A DNA stretch of 64,000 nucleotides from Guyanagaster necrorhizus (taxonomy: Eukaryota > Basidiomycota > Agaricomycetes > Agaricales > Physalacriaceae), in contig NW_025064881.1 in assembly GCF_019112545.1 (NCBI RefSeq), positions 1 to 64,000 on the forward strand, given 5' to 3'. Each line of letters opens with the position of its first letter. The stretch's first letter is position 1. Below the pieces are notes generated by a model that saw nothing but the letters and a program-made list of their open reading frames with translations, was not told where the DNA came from and ran no database searches. This document shows, piece by piece, positions 47,490-58,944 of the stretch. The position numbers and the translations under genes were made by a program.

Positions 47490-49100
47490 CTATGAGTCGA
47501 AAACCGCCCTGAACGCAAGGATACCTCGATTCCGGAGACCATATATAACCTTCTTCTCCGTCAGTTTCTGGTTGGAGATAACACACACATTCTGGCTTGT
47601 ATTCATCCACCATATCGCTAATATATCATCGACCAGCAGGTCTCGAATGTTGTTCACGTATTCGGCGCCATCCAGAAGAGCTTATATTCAACCTTAACAC
47701 TCAGAATATGAGGTGTAAACTGCGCGATGCCACTGCCAGTAGCAATGAACAGCACCCTCCGGAACAGAGGCACAATCCGAAGCGCACCACACATCTCACC
47801 AAAATCACCTTCGGTGGGTTCATGATCATCTCCGTCGTCCAGTTACCTGCTTCAGACATAATGATTAAATATCCCGTCACTCCGGGAGCAGCAATGGTGG
47901 CAAAACTATGCCATTCATTCAGCGGATCTGTGGAGAACCACTGGAACGAGCCTGGAACTGGATGTGGCCTAAGTTAAACAGAGTCAGAGATTTCCAACTA
48001 TCTGTGTAAGAAAGACCGACCGTAGTAGTCGAAGAAGAGATGGACGGCACGATTGGAGAGGACACCACTACGGGCAGGAACCTTTTGCAGTTTCGTCCAC
48101 GGAAGAATCATGGACCAGCTCAGGACCATAGTGAGCCACGGAGCAGAGTGCACCAGCGCGTGTCCGAGGGACTTGTCGCCCTTGTAATCATTCGTGAGGA
48201 CGACGACCTGCAACCTCTTTGTCAGAACGAACGTAGATGGCTGAATGAGGCACAAATGCACCTGCGACCACACCAATGCAGTTGCCGTCCACTCCATGGA
48301 CCGAATACATCATGGCATTTGATCCTGAAGGTAGGGCAAGCAAACACGACGATCCCCACTGAGAAAGCGAGGACCATGTATGTCAGTGATACGGTAGCTA
48401 CTGAAGTCTGGAAATGTATCGATGGTTTAGAATTACGCAGACATACACTTTGAGGGGAAATGTACCCGTTTGCTGTGAACAAGTTCCCTGGTCACTTGGA
48501 TGGCCAAAATATCGGCAAAAATGTCCCTCAAACAGCAGCAGCTCCCGAATGGTTGCCTCCATTATGATACACTCTCGCAGCAGTCTGACGAATGAAGAAC
48601 GGCCACCTCGGTAAGAAAACGCATCAGTGAACTACAAAGAGAACTCACGATTGGGGAACAGAGCACGCAATTGAGTTTATAACGCGTCCCTGCCTCATGA
48701 GAATAGCGAAAAAGATATTCGCCACCACGACCAGTGCAATCTCATAGCTGCGGATTGCATACGAAATGAAGATACCCATGTTCGTTAAGACTGCGACTGA
48801 GAATAGGCGGCGGTAAATAGAGAAAGCCTATAACCGTAGGTTGCGTACGAGGTGCGGCTGAGTCTCTTCGGGCATTTCATCCTCTTCGTAGCTATCCCAT
48901 GGGTTGACTTGTTTTTCAGCATCGACGGTTATAGTGGACTTTTCGGGAGAGTGGTGAACGGTGGGACAGTTTGGCAACGAAGAGGTGCTGCTGGAAGCCG
49001 GATGGGTCAGTTCGACTGCATGTGTGTTGGGATGCATCGTGAGGCTGACTGGGGAAACATTGGTGAGCATGGACACGCTTTTAAATGTTGAAGGAGACAT
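47490..49100 (-). pseudogene. Membrane-protein pseudogene, copy 2 (full length)
   Basis: Near full-length relic of the family seen as a fragment at 4.5-5.3 kb. Starts at ATG 49,100 (MSPSTFKSVSMLTNVS), with KQVNPWDSYEEDEMPEE, then TAG at 48,828-48,830 where the other copy has CAG (Gln). Transmembrane segments around the IYRRLFSV region and an intron before FFIRQTAARV follow, then the shared TGA after HSGAAAV. Beyond are segments with LIINDYKGD-like, GHALVHSAPWLTMVLSWS, NEWHSFATIAAPG and a C-terminus whose last exon reads NQKLTEKKVIYGLRNRGI and ends FDS plus TAG at 47,492. The C-terminal half resembles ferric-reductase-type nucleotide-binding domains. At least two stops and frame changes make it inactive. 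It sits in DNA unique to the right arm. Confidence 0.7.
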
Positions 49101-49620
49101 GAGCACTGATAACCGACATTCTGATCGCACCTACTACCTATATTGTACATCGCTCCACTGTACGGAGTATTTCACACTGTTGCGTACAAATACCCGTAGT
49201 TATGGCTAAACCCTCGGTCGGCTTTTAGGTAAATATCCTTCTGCTATACCAACATACTATAGTTACATTTTTATTTAGTTCGTACTTCTTTCTCCTTACT
49301 TTAGGTATTCGAGACTCAGCACAGAACTTACAGTTCACTACATGTAACTGACAGGTCCTCAAGAACAAACTCGTGTCCTTACGCAGCCATTCTGCAGGTT
49401 AGGTTCACCGTCCCTGTATACATACAGTCGCTACGGGTACCGTGTACCTGTACCATCCAGTGACCTTTGAATAAAACGATGCTGCCCGCAGGTACAAGTT
49501 TCTTGCGGGTCACGAAGATACTGACTTCAAGAGGGGCGGCGACTGCTAAAATATCATCACATGAACGTACCCATGAAAACTCCACTGTCCGAGGCAATAG
49601 TAAATTCATCAGGGTACGGT

Positions 49621-50008
49621 AACTGCATTCAATTTGCGGTAATCAACGCAAGAACCGAGCTTTGCCATTCCTATAGACAATGATTATAGGTTCTCTCCGT
49701 GGACTGTTAGAGGGTTCAATCACGGAGTCAAACCGACAGGAACATGACTACATTCCCTACCATTATTTGGCTAAGACGTTACCTTAGAAACGTTGACTCT
49801 GGCAGCAACGGAAAGAAACTGTGATTTTTCACGACCTGTTAAGCTCCGATCTCTCTCTTACAATATTTCACCCGTAGCATCTAAACAAAAAAAAGTTGGT
49901 CATGAGTTGTGATCTGGATCAAAATAGGGTTGACAAGTTTCCAGATCACTGGCACCATTACATGACATAAAGTAGAATCGTGGCCAGAAACAAGTCAAAT
50001 GTTATTTG
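49621..50008. mobile_element. 388-bp insertion with ACGGT duplication
   Basis: ACGGT at 49,616-49,620 and again at 50,009-50,013. The left arm shows the uninterrupted site once (35,633-35,637). The insert begins AACTGCATTC and ends TTATTTG; no terminal inverted repeats or coding capacity are seen. Could be a solo LTR or a MITE-like element; no second copy is in the window. Confidence 0.8.
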
Positions 50009-50500
50009 ACGGTTTACCCTTAGGCTGTAATACAGATATGAGCCACAACATGATTAAGAAGACGCAATGTGTGCAATTGAAAAACGTAGCTCACGGTTTG
50101 AGTCATACTAGCGTCGCCTCTAACTTTACCTTGTCTGAATCAAACAGCACATCAACGGCGAATGGTCGATCTGATAACGGACCAAAGCTCCGTTTAGTCT
50201 AGGCAATGTAGTAAGATAATCGATGTTACTTTATTAATCTCTAACTATACCACTGCGATGTACAACGTATAAATGTCGACATCCCATCTTGTAGCGAGGA
50301 AACAAGGATGCGATCCTATCGCCTATCGAAAGACATCAGTGCAGCGGAAAATAAGTATACATCGTAGTCTTGCCATTATCAAGATAGAGCAGAGATGGAA
50401 AGGATACACCGAGCATCGTCTCAGGTTATCTTGCTAGAGGAGAAAATAATTTAGGCAGGGGGAATTCAGGAATGTTTCTTCCTGTCTTCGACCAACTGGG

Positions 50501-51090
50501 TTAAGCCACAAGTCCAATAGAAAAAAGGATGAGTGTACCTGTCAGATCTCTTCCTCTGCGTTCTCGGACATGCGACCATTGCTTGAACGAAACGTTTAAG
50601 GTGCGAGTGATTGCACAGAGCGTTGTGAGAGTACAAACCTGGAGCAGGTCTATGACAGCTACAGAAACCATGGCGAGTTTCTCAGTATATGGTATATACC
50701 GGAAGCTTCGATGAGGGTGGCAATTTGGAGAGAGATGTCGAGCGCGGGCATGGTGGTGGGTGTTTAGCAAGGTATGTGCTGTAGAGGACGGGCGCTTAGC
50801 ATCGCAGCGGTCAGTAGAGGTGCAGTGAATACCTTTTCCATGTGAAGGCATACTGAGAGCAGTGACATACGATATGCGAGGAAGAACAGATGGTGTTGAA
50901 GACGGCGGACTATCGAGAGTAGCGCGTCTTTTGGTAGCGAAGCATGTAGGACGATTATGTCGGCTGTCTGACAGCTCTGTAAATCCTGGTCAGGGCCGTA
51001 GGGAGACAAGGATGGTAGTAAGTAGAATAAAAGGACCGGCGCCGGCGCACGGTGAAGTAATCGTAATCAGTTCCGCTGTCTAACAACGTA
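50501..51090 (-). pseudogene. Helical-bundle gene relic, copy b
   Basis: Inverted partner of copy a. ATG 50,751, same 2-base insertion after the first helix, splice donor after LLQ at 50,639. Differs from copy a at a few positions. The shared frameshift shows the gene was already dead before the arms were duplicated. Confidence 0.55.
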
Positions 51091-52018
51091 GCATCACTTC
51101 AGTAGATGCATGGATAGCATTACGGCTACCCGCGTAGACCCACGACCACAATATTCCCATCACAGACATTGTATGTTCATATCTTTTCTTCTAACGCTAA
51201 ACTGACGCGGTTTTCTTCTCTCTGCGCAGTTTTCAAGCGCTCAAGACTCACTAGGTTTGTGGAGACAGCTCCTTATATGCTTGTTGATTGGTTCAACTTG
51301 GTTGTGTTACGAGGAGGAGAAATCCGATCCGCCAGTCATCAGCACGGAAACTGGAGGAAGACGCCTTTTACGTCATAAATTTGTCCTAGCTTCAGTATAA
51401 ACCTGACCTAAAGTTTCTTTTAAGCAGAAAGTCGAAGTCCTACCTATTATGACTTGTATCGCTAATGTGTAGGAACTATTGCTCCTCTTCGAAAGGAAAC
51501 AATCCATACTGTTCATCATTTCTTTCGCTGGTACATGTTGTAGCATAGCTACCCCAATCCCTTGCGATACAGCTAGACACAGCCCGAGAACCTTCTGATC
51601 TGCATTTCTGTACGAGGAGTGACGAGGGCAATGTCCGCAGCATGATGGACACAAATATCATGTTCTATAGCGTTCCGCCGTAGTAACGCGGTCTAATTTC
51701 CCCGTCGTCAGAATCGGCCGTGAGAACTGAACGGTAGGAATCTACACATTTAACTTGCCTTCTAATACAACCCTGATCAGCTTATTGTTGGGCTGTCCGT
51801 TTTGGAAGCCACTTACGCTGTTTACTGGACCAGAGGGTACACTTGAATCTGTCTGGATCCCTGTTGATTCTTCCCCAGTGTCTGTCGGACATGGCGTGGA
51901 GAAATCTACATTGCTGAGGGCATTCGGAAAAACTGTATTTGCAACGGCAATGTGCCTCATTGGTCAAGCCGAAATTTGCCTTTTTCGTTTAACGATCGGA
52001 TCGCCATGAGAAAAAAAA

Positions 52019-52040
52019 GTATTCGGGACGGACTTCCGAG
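52019..52040 (+). promoter_or_regulatory. Conserved CGG-type element upstream of regulator copy 5
   Basis: GTATTCGGGACGGACTTCCG and flanks, about 70-87 bp before the ATG. Mirror of the copy 2 element. Confidence 0.33.
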
Positions 52041-52105
52041 CGTTGAGGCTGTGGCAACTGATCGTGAGAAATACTTTAAGCTGCTTTCACCAACGTCGAC
52101 ACAAC

Positions 52106-53339
52106 ATGGCACCCATTCGTCCTCACCGTAAGACAAGAAGCGGCTGCAAAACGTGTAAGCAGCGCAGGGTCAAGGTATGTACTCTGAGCCATACCTTTTC
52201 AACCCCCTATCTGCCGACGGGCATGTTCAAGTGATTTGCATTTGCAGTGCGACGAAGGTCTTCCCATATGCCAGAACTGCACCAGGCGCGGGTTAGAATG
52301 TGCCTGGAGTAATACTGGTCCATCAATAGCGCTTATGCGGGGCGAACTGTCAAGTTCGAACGACGGTTCCCTCTTAACATGGGGTTCAACCAACCCGTTC
52401 ATCCTTGAATTAATGCACCACTACTCTACATCTGCTTCCTTCTCACTCTCTTCCGATCCCGACGCGTCTCGAGTCTGGAGCATCAATGTTCCCAAAATGG
52501 CCTTTGACCCCCAGAACCACTGTCTCCTCCATGCCATTCTCGCGTTTTCCGCTCTACACATCCACCACGCCGATCCCACGTCCCCCCCTCGGTATGCTGC
52601 GGCCGCCCACACTTTTTATCAACAAGCGAAGATCGACATAGACTCGGGGAAAGAGGGGACTGCGGACATAAACGCCGCCCTCATCGCATTGTCGCTCGTT
52701 GCGCGATATGAATTCGCTGCATCGGCCGGAGTACTCCCATACACGGGCGACTTGGACTGGTACATCACCATCGGCGCCATTAACCGTAACATCGAAACGC
52801 ATCGGACAGAGCTGCAGGGTAATGTTCTGCGTTCGCTGCTGGGTGCTATGGCGCCGCCATCTTCACCGACGAATTTGGACGAACAATTCCCATTATCGTT
52901 TTCGACGCTCCTGAGCACCGCTCCGGACGTTGAGGAGCTGCATGACGCGTCGGTACGCGCCGCCTATCAGGATTCGATACATTTCCTGGAAATGGCGTGG
53001 ACGGCTTCGTTTAATAAATGCATAGGGGTATGGTGGCGTATGATGTCGCATACGTTCTTTCATCTGCTGGAGGAGCAGCGGCCCCGTGCGCTCATCATAT
53101 TGGCGCATTACTGTGCTATGATGAAATGCGTCACGCAGGATGGGCCGTGGTGGGCGAAGAAGCAATGGGGCAATGAGGCTGCGCGGATCGTCGCTATGCT
53201 TGATGCGCGGTGGGCTCCGTGGTTAGGATGGCTCGAGACGCAGTTGGATCAGGAGCGTAATAGTAAGATTTTTGATTCTACAGGCTTGGAATTTCTGGCC
53301 TGGCTCAGTGCAGGAGACGGAGACGTTGGTCATTTCTAG
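52106..53339 (+). CDS. Zn2Cys6 transcription factor, copy 5
   Basis: Exon 1 52,106-52,174; 73-bp intron 52,175-52,247; exon 2 52,248-53,339; 386 residues. Differs from copy 2 at a handful of residues (for example QAKIDID against QAKIGID, IETHRT against IEMHRT, MMKCVTQ against MMKRVTQ) and in the last few residues (GDVGHF). All six cluster cysteines and the LMHHYS region are intact. AATAAA at 53,436-53,441. Confidence 0.87.
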
Positions 53340-53469
53340 TTTGCGACATCCTGCGTCGAAAGATAGCAATCTTTGTATATACACAACCCGAACGTATATA
53401 CCATCACGTAACTGGAAAGGTGCGGTAGTGTCGAGAATAAAGAACCCTAACGCCAGGTAAAGTATGTTT

Positions 53470-54140
53470 AACGCCGTCGAGGGTTTCTGGCGTCGCCGTC
53501 CCCGTTCACCACCATATTCCGACTGACCGGATGTTTCGACGCTATGGGAATAAATGAAATTCCTACTGGCACCGAGCTGTTGTAAAAAAACCCTTCAGAT
53601 CAGGTTAAAACAACAAGGCGTGCCTTTCCGGGATCCGGAAAATGAACCCCTTCTGAGTGGCGCACAACTAACTACAAGGCAGTGCACATAATAGTTGCAT
53701 GGATCTACAGTAGAACAATGTTAGAGAGCGCACGAAAAAAAAGGAATTAGAAGCATATCAAAAAGTCCGTCTTTAGATCATCAACGGCGTCTCGGAAACT
53801 CATCGACACTGAAGAAAATCAACACTCCTGATGCAACGGTTGCTTGCACTTAATATTCCCTATACCCCGCGGCATGCCCTGTTATCTCTACAGCAGAGCA
53901 TTGCGAGCTACTAAAGGATCCATCCGAGTCTCCATGTTGATGGCATCTCGAAACTTTCTACGCCCACTGTTATTGTGCTTAGATCTTACATTTCACATAG
54001 CATACGGTGCTCCCTGCTTTTCTTGCATGCTCCTTGGCATTTACCTCGTTCTTTTCCTTTTCCTAGTAAGCCACACCAACATCCGTACGCCGCCAAGGTA
54101 GGGTGAAACGGACCCTCGAGTAGCGTACAGATGAGTACTG
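53470..54140. other. Right-arm-only flank, no gene recognised
   Basis: Not matched in the equivalent left position (21,240-21,450). Parts match the spacer downstream of regulator copy 3 instead, so this is 3'-flank DNA of the duplicated unit that the left arm has lost. Confidence 0.45.
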
Positions 54141-55081
54141 CCTTTTGTCATGAACAAACCGGAAACTCCAACCACGGGCATAACAGGTGGTATGCTGTAG
54201 AGTTAATTCCTGCATTGTTGAGTGTGCTGTAAGATAACCGAAGAAGGTAGATACTGACAAGTGAGTGAGGACACACCAAATGATTTATCGCGTCTGGAGA
54301 TGGGATTTGGGCCGAGCTGCGGGAATTCAATGCTCCCACCTCTCTGCTCAGGGCCATCGCCACAGTTCTGGAATCCATGCCTGATGAAGAAACCAAGAGA
54401 CAGACAGGAAATAAGAATGCTTAGTATATGTATACCCTTGTCTCGGTGCGAAGTAGCACACAAGGTTTGCTTTTTGCTCCGACCTGATACAAGGTTCTCT
54501 TAGGTAATTTGAACTCCAATTCTCTCGCTACTTTCAGGAAGCCTTAGGTAAAAGACAAGATAGCATTAGCTTGTAAACTATCTAAAGTATTTGTATTCCT
54601 AACAGAGCATATAGTTCCTGTCATTGGAGAGATGAGACTCCTTGAAGTAAGGTAATATCATGCACAAGCGAAAGGTCAAAGGGCACAGATTTACCAATTT
54701 TCTTCAACATCAATCACATCCATGTCACACAGAATGCATCAAAAAAAAACCATGCCCATTAATGAAAAGGGATAGGGACTAGCTCCTGTATCGTAAATAG
54801 TCTGAATAATGTCCCACTGAAAAAAATGAAATAAGGACTGGAAAAACTCCAGAAGAATCTTCCGGGAACATCCAAACAATGCTATTCTTAAATCCTAACC
54901 AAAAACTTGAAGCTCCCCCGACATCTGCTGAATTTAGAGGCGCCACGGAAATCGAGAGCGATCCTAATTCACCCGCCTAACTAGAAATTTAATTTGGTCC
55001 TCTGATTTGCGGATGTGGTCGGGACCGACTGGTTGTCAGGCACTTCCTTGTTCCTTATATCGGCATATTTCTGTTTACCGC

Positions 55082-55396
55082 TCATACAGCGCGCAATATC
55101 AAACTTCTTCTCCCCGTCCGCACGGAGGGAATGACATTCCTCCTACCCAGGCCGGAGCGTGTAACTCGGCGCCTCCTTCTCCTCTTTGTCATCAGAAGGA
55201 GACGTCGAACTCTGGGACGTGTCTGTTCTGTGTATCTAGACTTTGTGGAAGAGACGCGATGGGTAGGGGGAGGACGGGCGCAAAGACGAGGTATTGGTAT
55301 GGTTTCTGTAATGGCGGTGCATGTGGGTGTACCAGAATGCACCACACTCACATACAGTGACGGCTTCACAGGAAAGGAACGTGTTTTTGCAGCCAT
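55082..55396 (-). other. ORF conserved between the two arms (right copy)
   Basis: ATG at 55,396; 104 codons. The first 80 or so match the left-arm frame at 19,552 with a few replacements; the ends differ through a frameshift. Coding status unproven. Confidence 0.25.
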
Positions 55397-56116
55397 GGCA
55401 CAGGAATAGCCAAGACATCATCCTGGGATATGGTGGCATCGATAATGTGTGAATGATAATGTGTCGGGAATGTTGAGATTCGATAGGAGCAGTTCCAATG
55501 AGCAGGATAATCAATATATGTCGTTTACTGTAACATCCTGAATTTATATAGGTGGGAAAATGGCTGTTCCACTTGATCAGCAGTGGTGAGTTGATTATTT
55601 CATCTCGATTTCACTCTTAAGACATACAATGTGCTGAATACTTTGTCCTGGAACTTTTCAGTTCTATTCATGATATTATCGAGATCGACAGATGTGGAAC
55701 TTTCATTGAGACATACAACAATTATGCTTCGACTAAGAGACTATTCTGCTTGTTTGGCTTCCTCTCAATTGTTATACAGCTCACCTCTTTTGTAAATCTG
55801 GGTCACATTGCCTTCACCTCTGGTATCCTTACTACTTCATTGACGCTACCTCGCACCCTCTAATACTCACTGTCTACCCCACCGACATCATTACCAAACA
55901 CTGCTCTTCAAGTGTTTATGCTGGTACCATAAGTTTAGACATTGCTCAGGGAAAAGCCAGTATAGGCTATATTCATTGGCTTGCTATGGTCATCTGTTCA
56001 AGAGACACTAATGTCCCTATCTTATTTACCACACATGCTTTGATACAAGACCTTTTCATCTTCTAAATGGTATATAGTTACGATATATATTCTATCTTTC
56101 GTTATCATGGTGCAAA

Positions 56117-57360
56117 CTAGACATGATCACCGTCCCCTGCGCTGAGCCAAGTCAGAATATCCACACCTGTAAAATCGAAAACGTGACCATCTCGCTTTTC
56201 ATCCAACTGACTCTCGAGCCATCCTAACCACGGAGCCCACCGCTCATCAAGCATGGTGACGATCCGCGCAGCCTCTCTGTCCCACTGCTTCTTCATCCAC
56301 CACGGGCCATCCCGAGTGACATGCTTCATCATAACACAGTAGTGCGCTAATATGACAAGCGCACGGGGTCTCTCCTCTTCCAATAAACGAAAGAACGTAT
56401 GGGACATCCAATACCACCACGTGCCCATGCATCGATTGAGCGAAGCCCGCCATGCGATCTCCAGGACGTGTATCGAATCGACATAGGCGACGTGCACCGA
56501 CGCGTCGCGCAGCTCCTCCACATCCGGAGCTGTGCTCAGGATCGTCGACAACGACGACGGGAACGGTTCCTCCAAGGACGTGGGTAGATTATCCGGCGCC
56601 ATGGCGCCCAAGAGCGACTGAAAGACAGTGTCTTGGAGCTCGGTCCGGCGCTTTGCGATGTTACGGCGCACGGCGCAAGTGGTGATGTACCAATCCGAGT
56701 CGCCGGAGGACAGCGGGCACAATTTGGCGGATGAGGCGAATTCATAGCGTCCAACGAGAGACAGGGCAACGAGGGCGGCGTTGATGTCTGCGGAATCATC
56801 GTCCAAGTCGATTTTCGCCTGGTGATAAAATGTGCGGGCGGCTGCAGCGTACCGGGGAGGGGCCGTCGGATCCGTGTGGTGAATGTGAAGAGCGGAAATG
56901 GCGAGAATGGCGTGAAGGAGACACTGGTTCGAGGGATCAAAGGCCATTTTGGGAACGACGATGCTCCACACTCGAGACGCGTCGGGATCTGAGGAGAGTG
57001 AGTAGGAAGCGGATATAGAGTAGTGGTGCATCAATTCAAGGATTAACGAGTCGGATGAACTTGCGCCGGTCCATGTCGACAGGGAGAGTTCGTTTGAACT
57101 TGAGCTTGACTGTCCGACTAGCAATGCAGACCGTCCCCCCGCCGGCACTGGTGATTCGCGTTTGGGGACAGTATTGCTCCATACACACGCTATCCCTCGC
57201 CTCGTGCAGTTCTCGCATGTTGGATGATTTTCGTCACACTGGCCATATTTCAACATCACCGTCGTCGGAACGAGGCAGGCAAAGTACCTACCTTGACCTT
57301 TCGATCCTTGCACGTCTTGCAGCCGCTTCTTGTCTTATTGTGGGGACGAATGGGTGCCAT
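56117..57360 (-). CDS. Zn2Cys6 transcription factor, copy 6
   Basis: Exon 1 57,360-57,292; intron 57,291-57,239; exon 2 57,238-56,117; 396 residues, identical to copy 1. It lies in a tract that appears identical between the arms for about 2.5 kb, so the two genes also share their upstream block. Expression of copies 1 and 6 could not be told apart by short reads. Confidence 0.88.
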
Positions 57361-57441
57361 ATTTTGAATAAATGTACCGTGATAGCAGCTTAAAGCATTT
57401 CCAACGATCACTGCCACAGCCTCAAAGGCGCGGTGCGGCTG

Positions 57442-57461
57442 GGAAGTCCGGCCCGAATACT
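57442..57461 (-). promoter_or_regulatory. Conserved CGG-type element upstream of regulator copy 6
   Basis: Mirror of 16,241-16,260. Confidence 0.35.
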
Positions 57462-58636
57462 TGTTTACGTGTGGATCCGATCTTCAATCGAGAGGCCTAA
57501 AACTAGGCTTAAGCGAAGGGGCACGTTGTTGTGGCAAGTTTTGGTGTTTTTTTTTTCAGATGTCTTCTGGGATGCAGACTTCTCCACGCCATGTACGCGA
57601 GACACTGCGGAAGAATCGATGTAGGTCAGGACGGATTCTCGGACTCAATGAACAGGGCAAATGATATCTCCGGAACGGACAGCCTAACACTGCCAATCTG
57701 ATCAGGGGTAAATTAGAATGCACGGTAAAAAAAGAAATATTATATTCACTACGTTGTCTGTCTTTGAGATTGCTTAGGGGAAGGCACGACATCGTGCTGG
57801 GGGCTGCTATATTCCTGCGTACAGCCGACCACCACTGTCCATTTTCACCGCCGTTGTATGCTCCGTCCTGTGCCCGTGTTTGCTGTATGAGGGGAGAGCC
57901 CGTCTGTTCCACACTGCTCGCAGCGCAGATCTAACGGCCGTTTCAGAGGCTGGGAAAATCAGGCCGAGTTACACGCCATAGGACTTCCTACTTGTTTCCA
58001 TCATGCTGCGGATATTGTCCTTGTCCCTCGAAGATTAAGATGGATCCCGGGCTGTGTCATAGAAATTGTATCCAAAACACTGGCAGACTAGGATAGCTGT
58101 GCTATCAGTGACATTAAGCGATGGATGTAATAAATTACTGTTGGATGGACAAGTAATACTCCCCGAATGTTGACAAGAGAAATCATGAAAGACGGGAATT
58201 GTCCACGTGGACTTAGTGACCGCTTAACCCTAAGTTCGGGTTGGATTCTGACTCTAGGTCTGTAGGTCTAGGTCGAACTGACGACATCAGAGGGGTCTTC
58301 CTTGGTTTCCAGGTGGTTGACAACTGCACGAAGGAAACCACCGATGCAAGAGCATTAATTCAGGACACAAGCAATGTACAGCAGTCCACTGACAGGGCCA
58401 ACCCAAATCATAACGAATCTTTGTGCTGTGAAGGGAGCAGGCAAATCGTCACGGTAGCCTTAGAAAAAAGATACGATCACATGACAACTGTTCTTGCATA
58501 CGCAGCCGCGTAACGTGTTTGGCAGATTCTAGTGCTACACGCGCAACCGGGCAGAAGACATTGCTTCACATTCTATATGGTTCCATAGTCTGTGAATGCA
58601 AATTCATGAGCTCCTGTACAAAATACACATAGAGAC

Positions 58637-58940
58637 GACTTCGGTCCCGAATTTCAGCCATGACCATACTGAGATTCGTAGGCTTCCCGGTTCACAATTG
58701 AATAGCGTTATATCGTAGGACGATGGTCGAATTCTGGCCGGTTGATGAGTTGTGTCTAAGGATCCCACAGAAGTCAAGTCATTACTGTCCAACCTGAAAT
58801 AGGCTAGTGCACCATCAGCTGACCATAAAGCGCTTAGAGCACAGCCTTCTTGTCCGTTCTTTGGCCACTTTGCAGTAATACAGCTTTAAGTGAGCGGAAG
58901 ATGGTCCTGGGACGTCGATAATGGAAAGATGCATGACGGT
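58637..58940. other. No gene recognised outside the right palindrome edge
   Basis: About 300 bp between the palindrome edge and the repeat unit that begins near 58,945. No coding signal. Confidence 0.4.
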
Positions 58941-58944
58941 TGTT

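Larger units (their letters stand above)
55997..58487 (-). repeat. Outer tract of apparent identity, right copy
   Basis: Counterpart of 15,215-17,705. Carries transcription-factor copy 6 and its upstream block. Confidence 0.7.
43898..58636 (-). repeat. Right arm of the interrupted palindrome
   Basis: Inverted counterpart of the left arm, shorter because it lacks the 10.6-kb left-only segment. Segments found only here are 47,373-49,430 (a decayed membrane-protein gene), the 388-bp insert 49,621-50,008, and about 0.6 kb at 53.5-54.1 kb. The outer edge is near 58,636: sequence shared with 15,069 onward ends there and unrelated sequence begins. Confidence 0.9.

Noticed and set aside
15069..58636. 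The palindrome as a pure assembly artefact
   Set aside because: The arms differ by substitutions, indels, a 388-bp insert with target-site duplication and a 10.6-kb segment, which an artefact would not produce. The perfectly matching inner tract alone could still be questioned.
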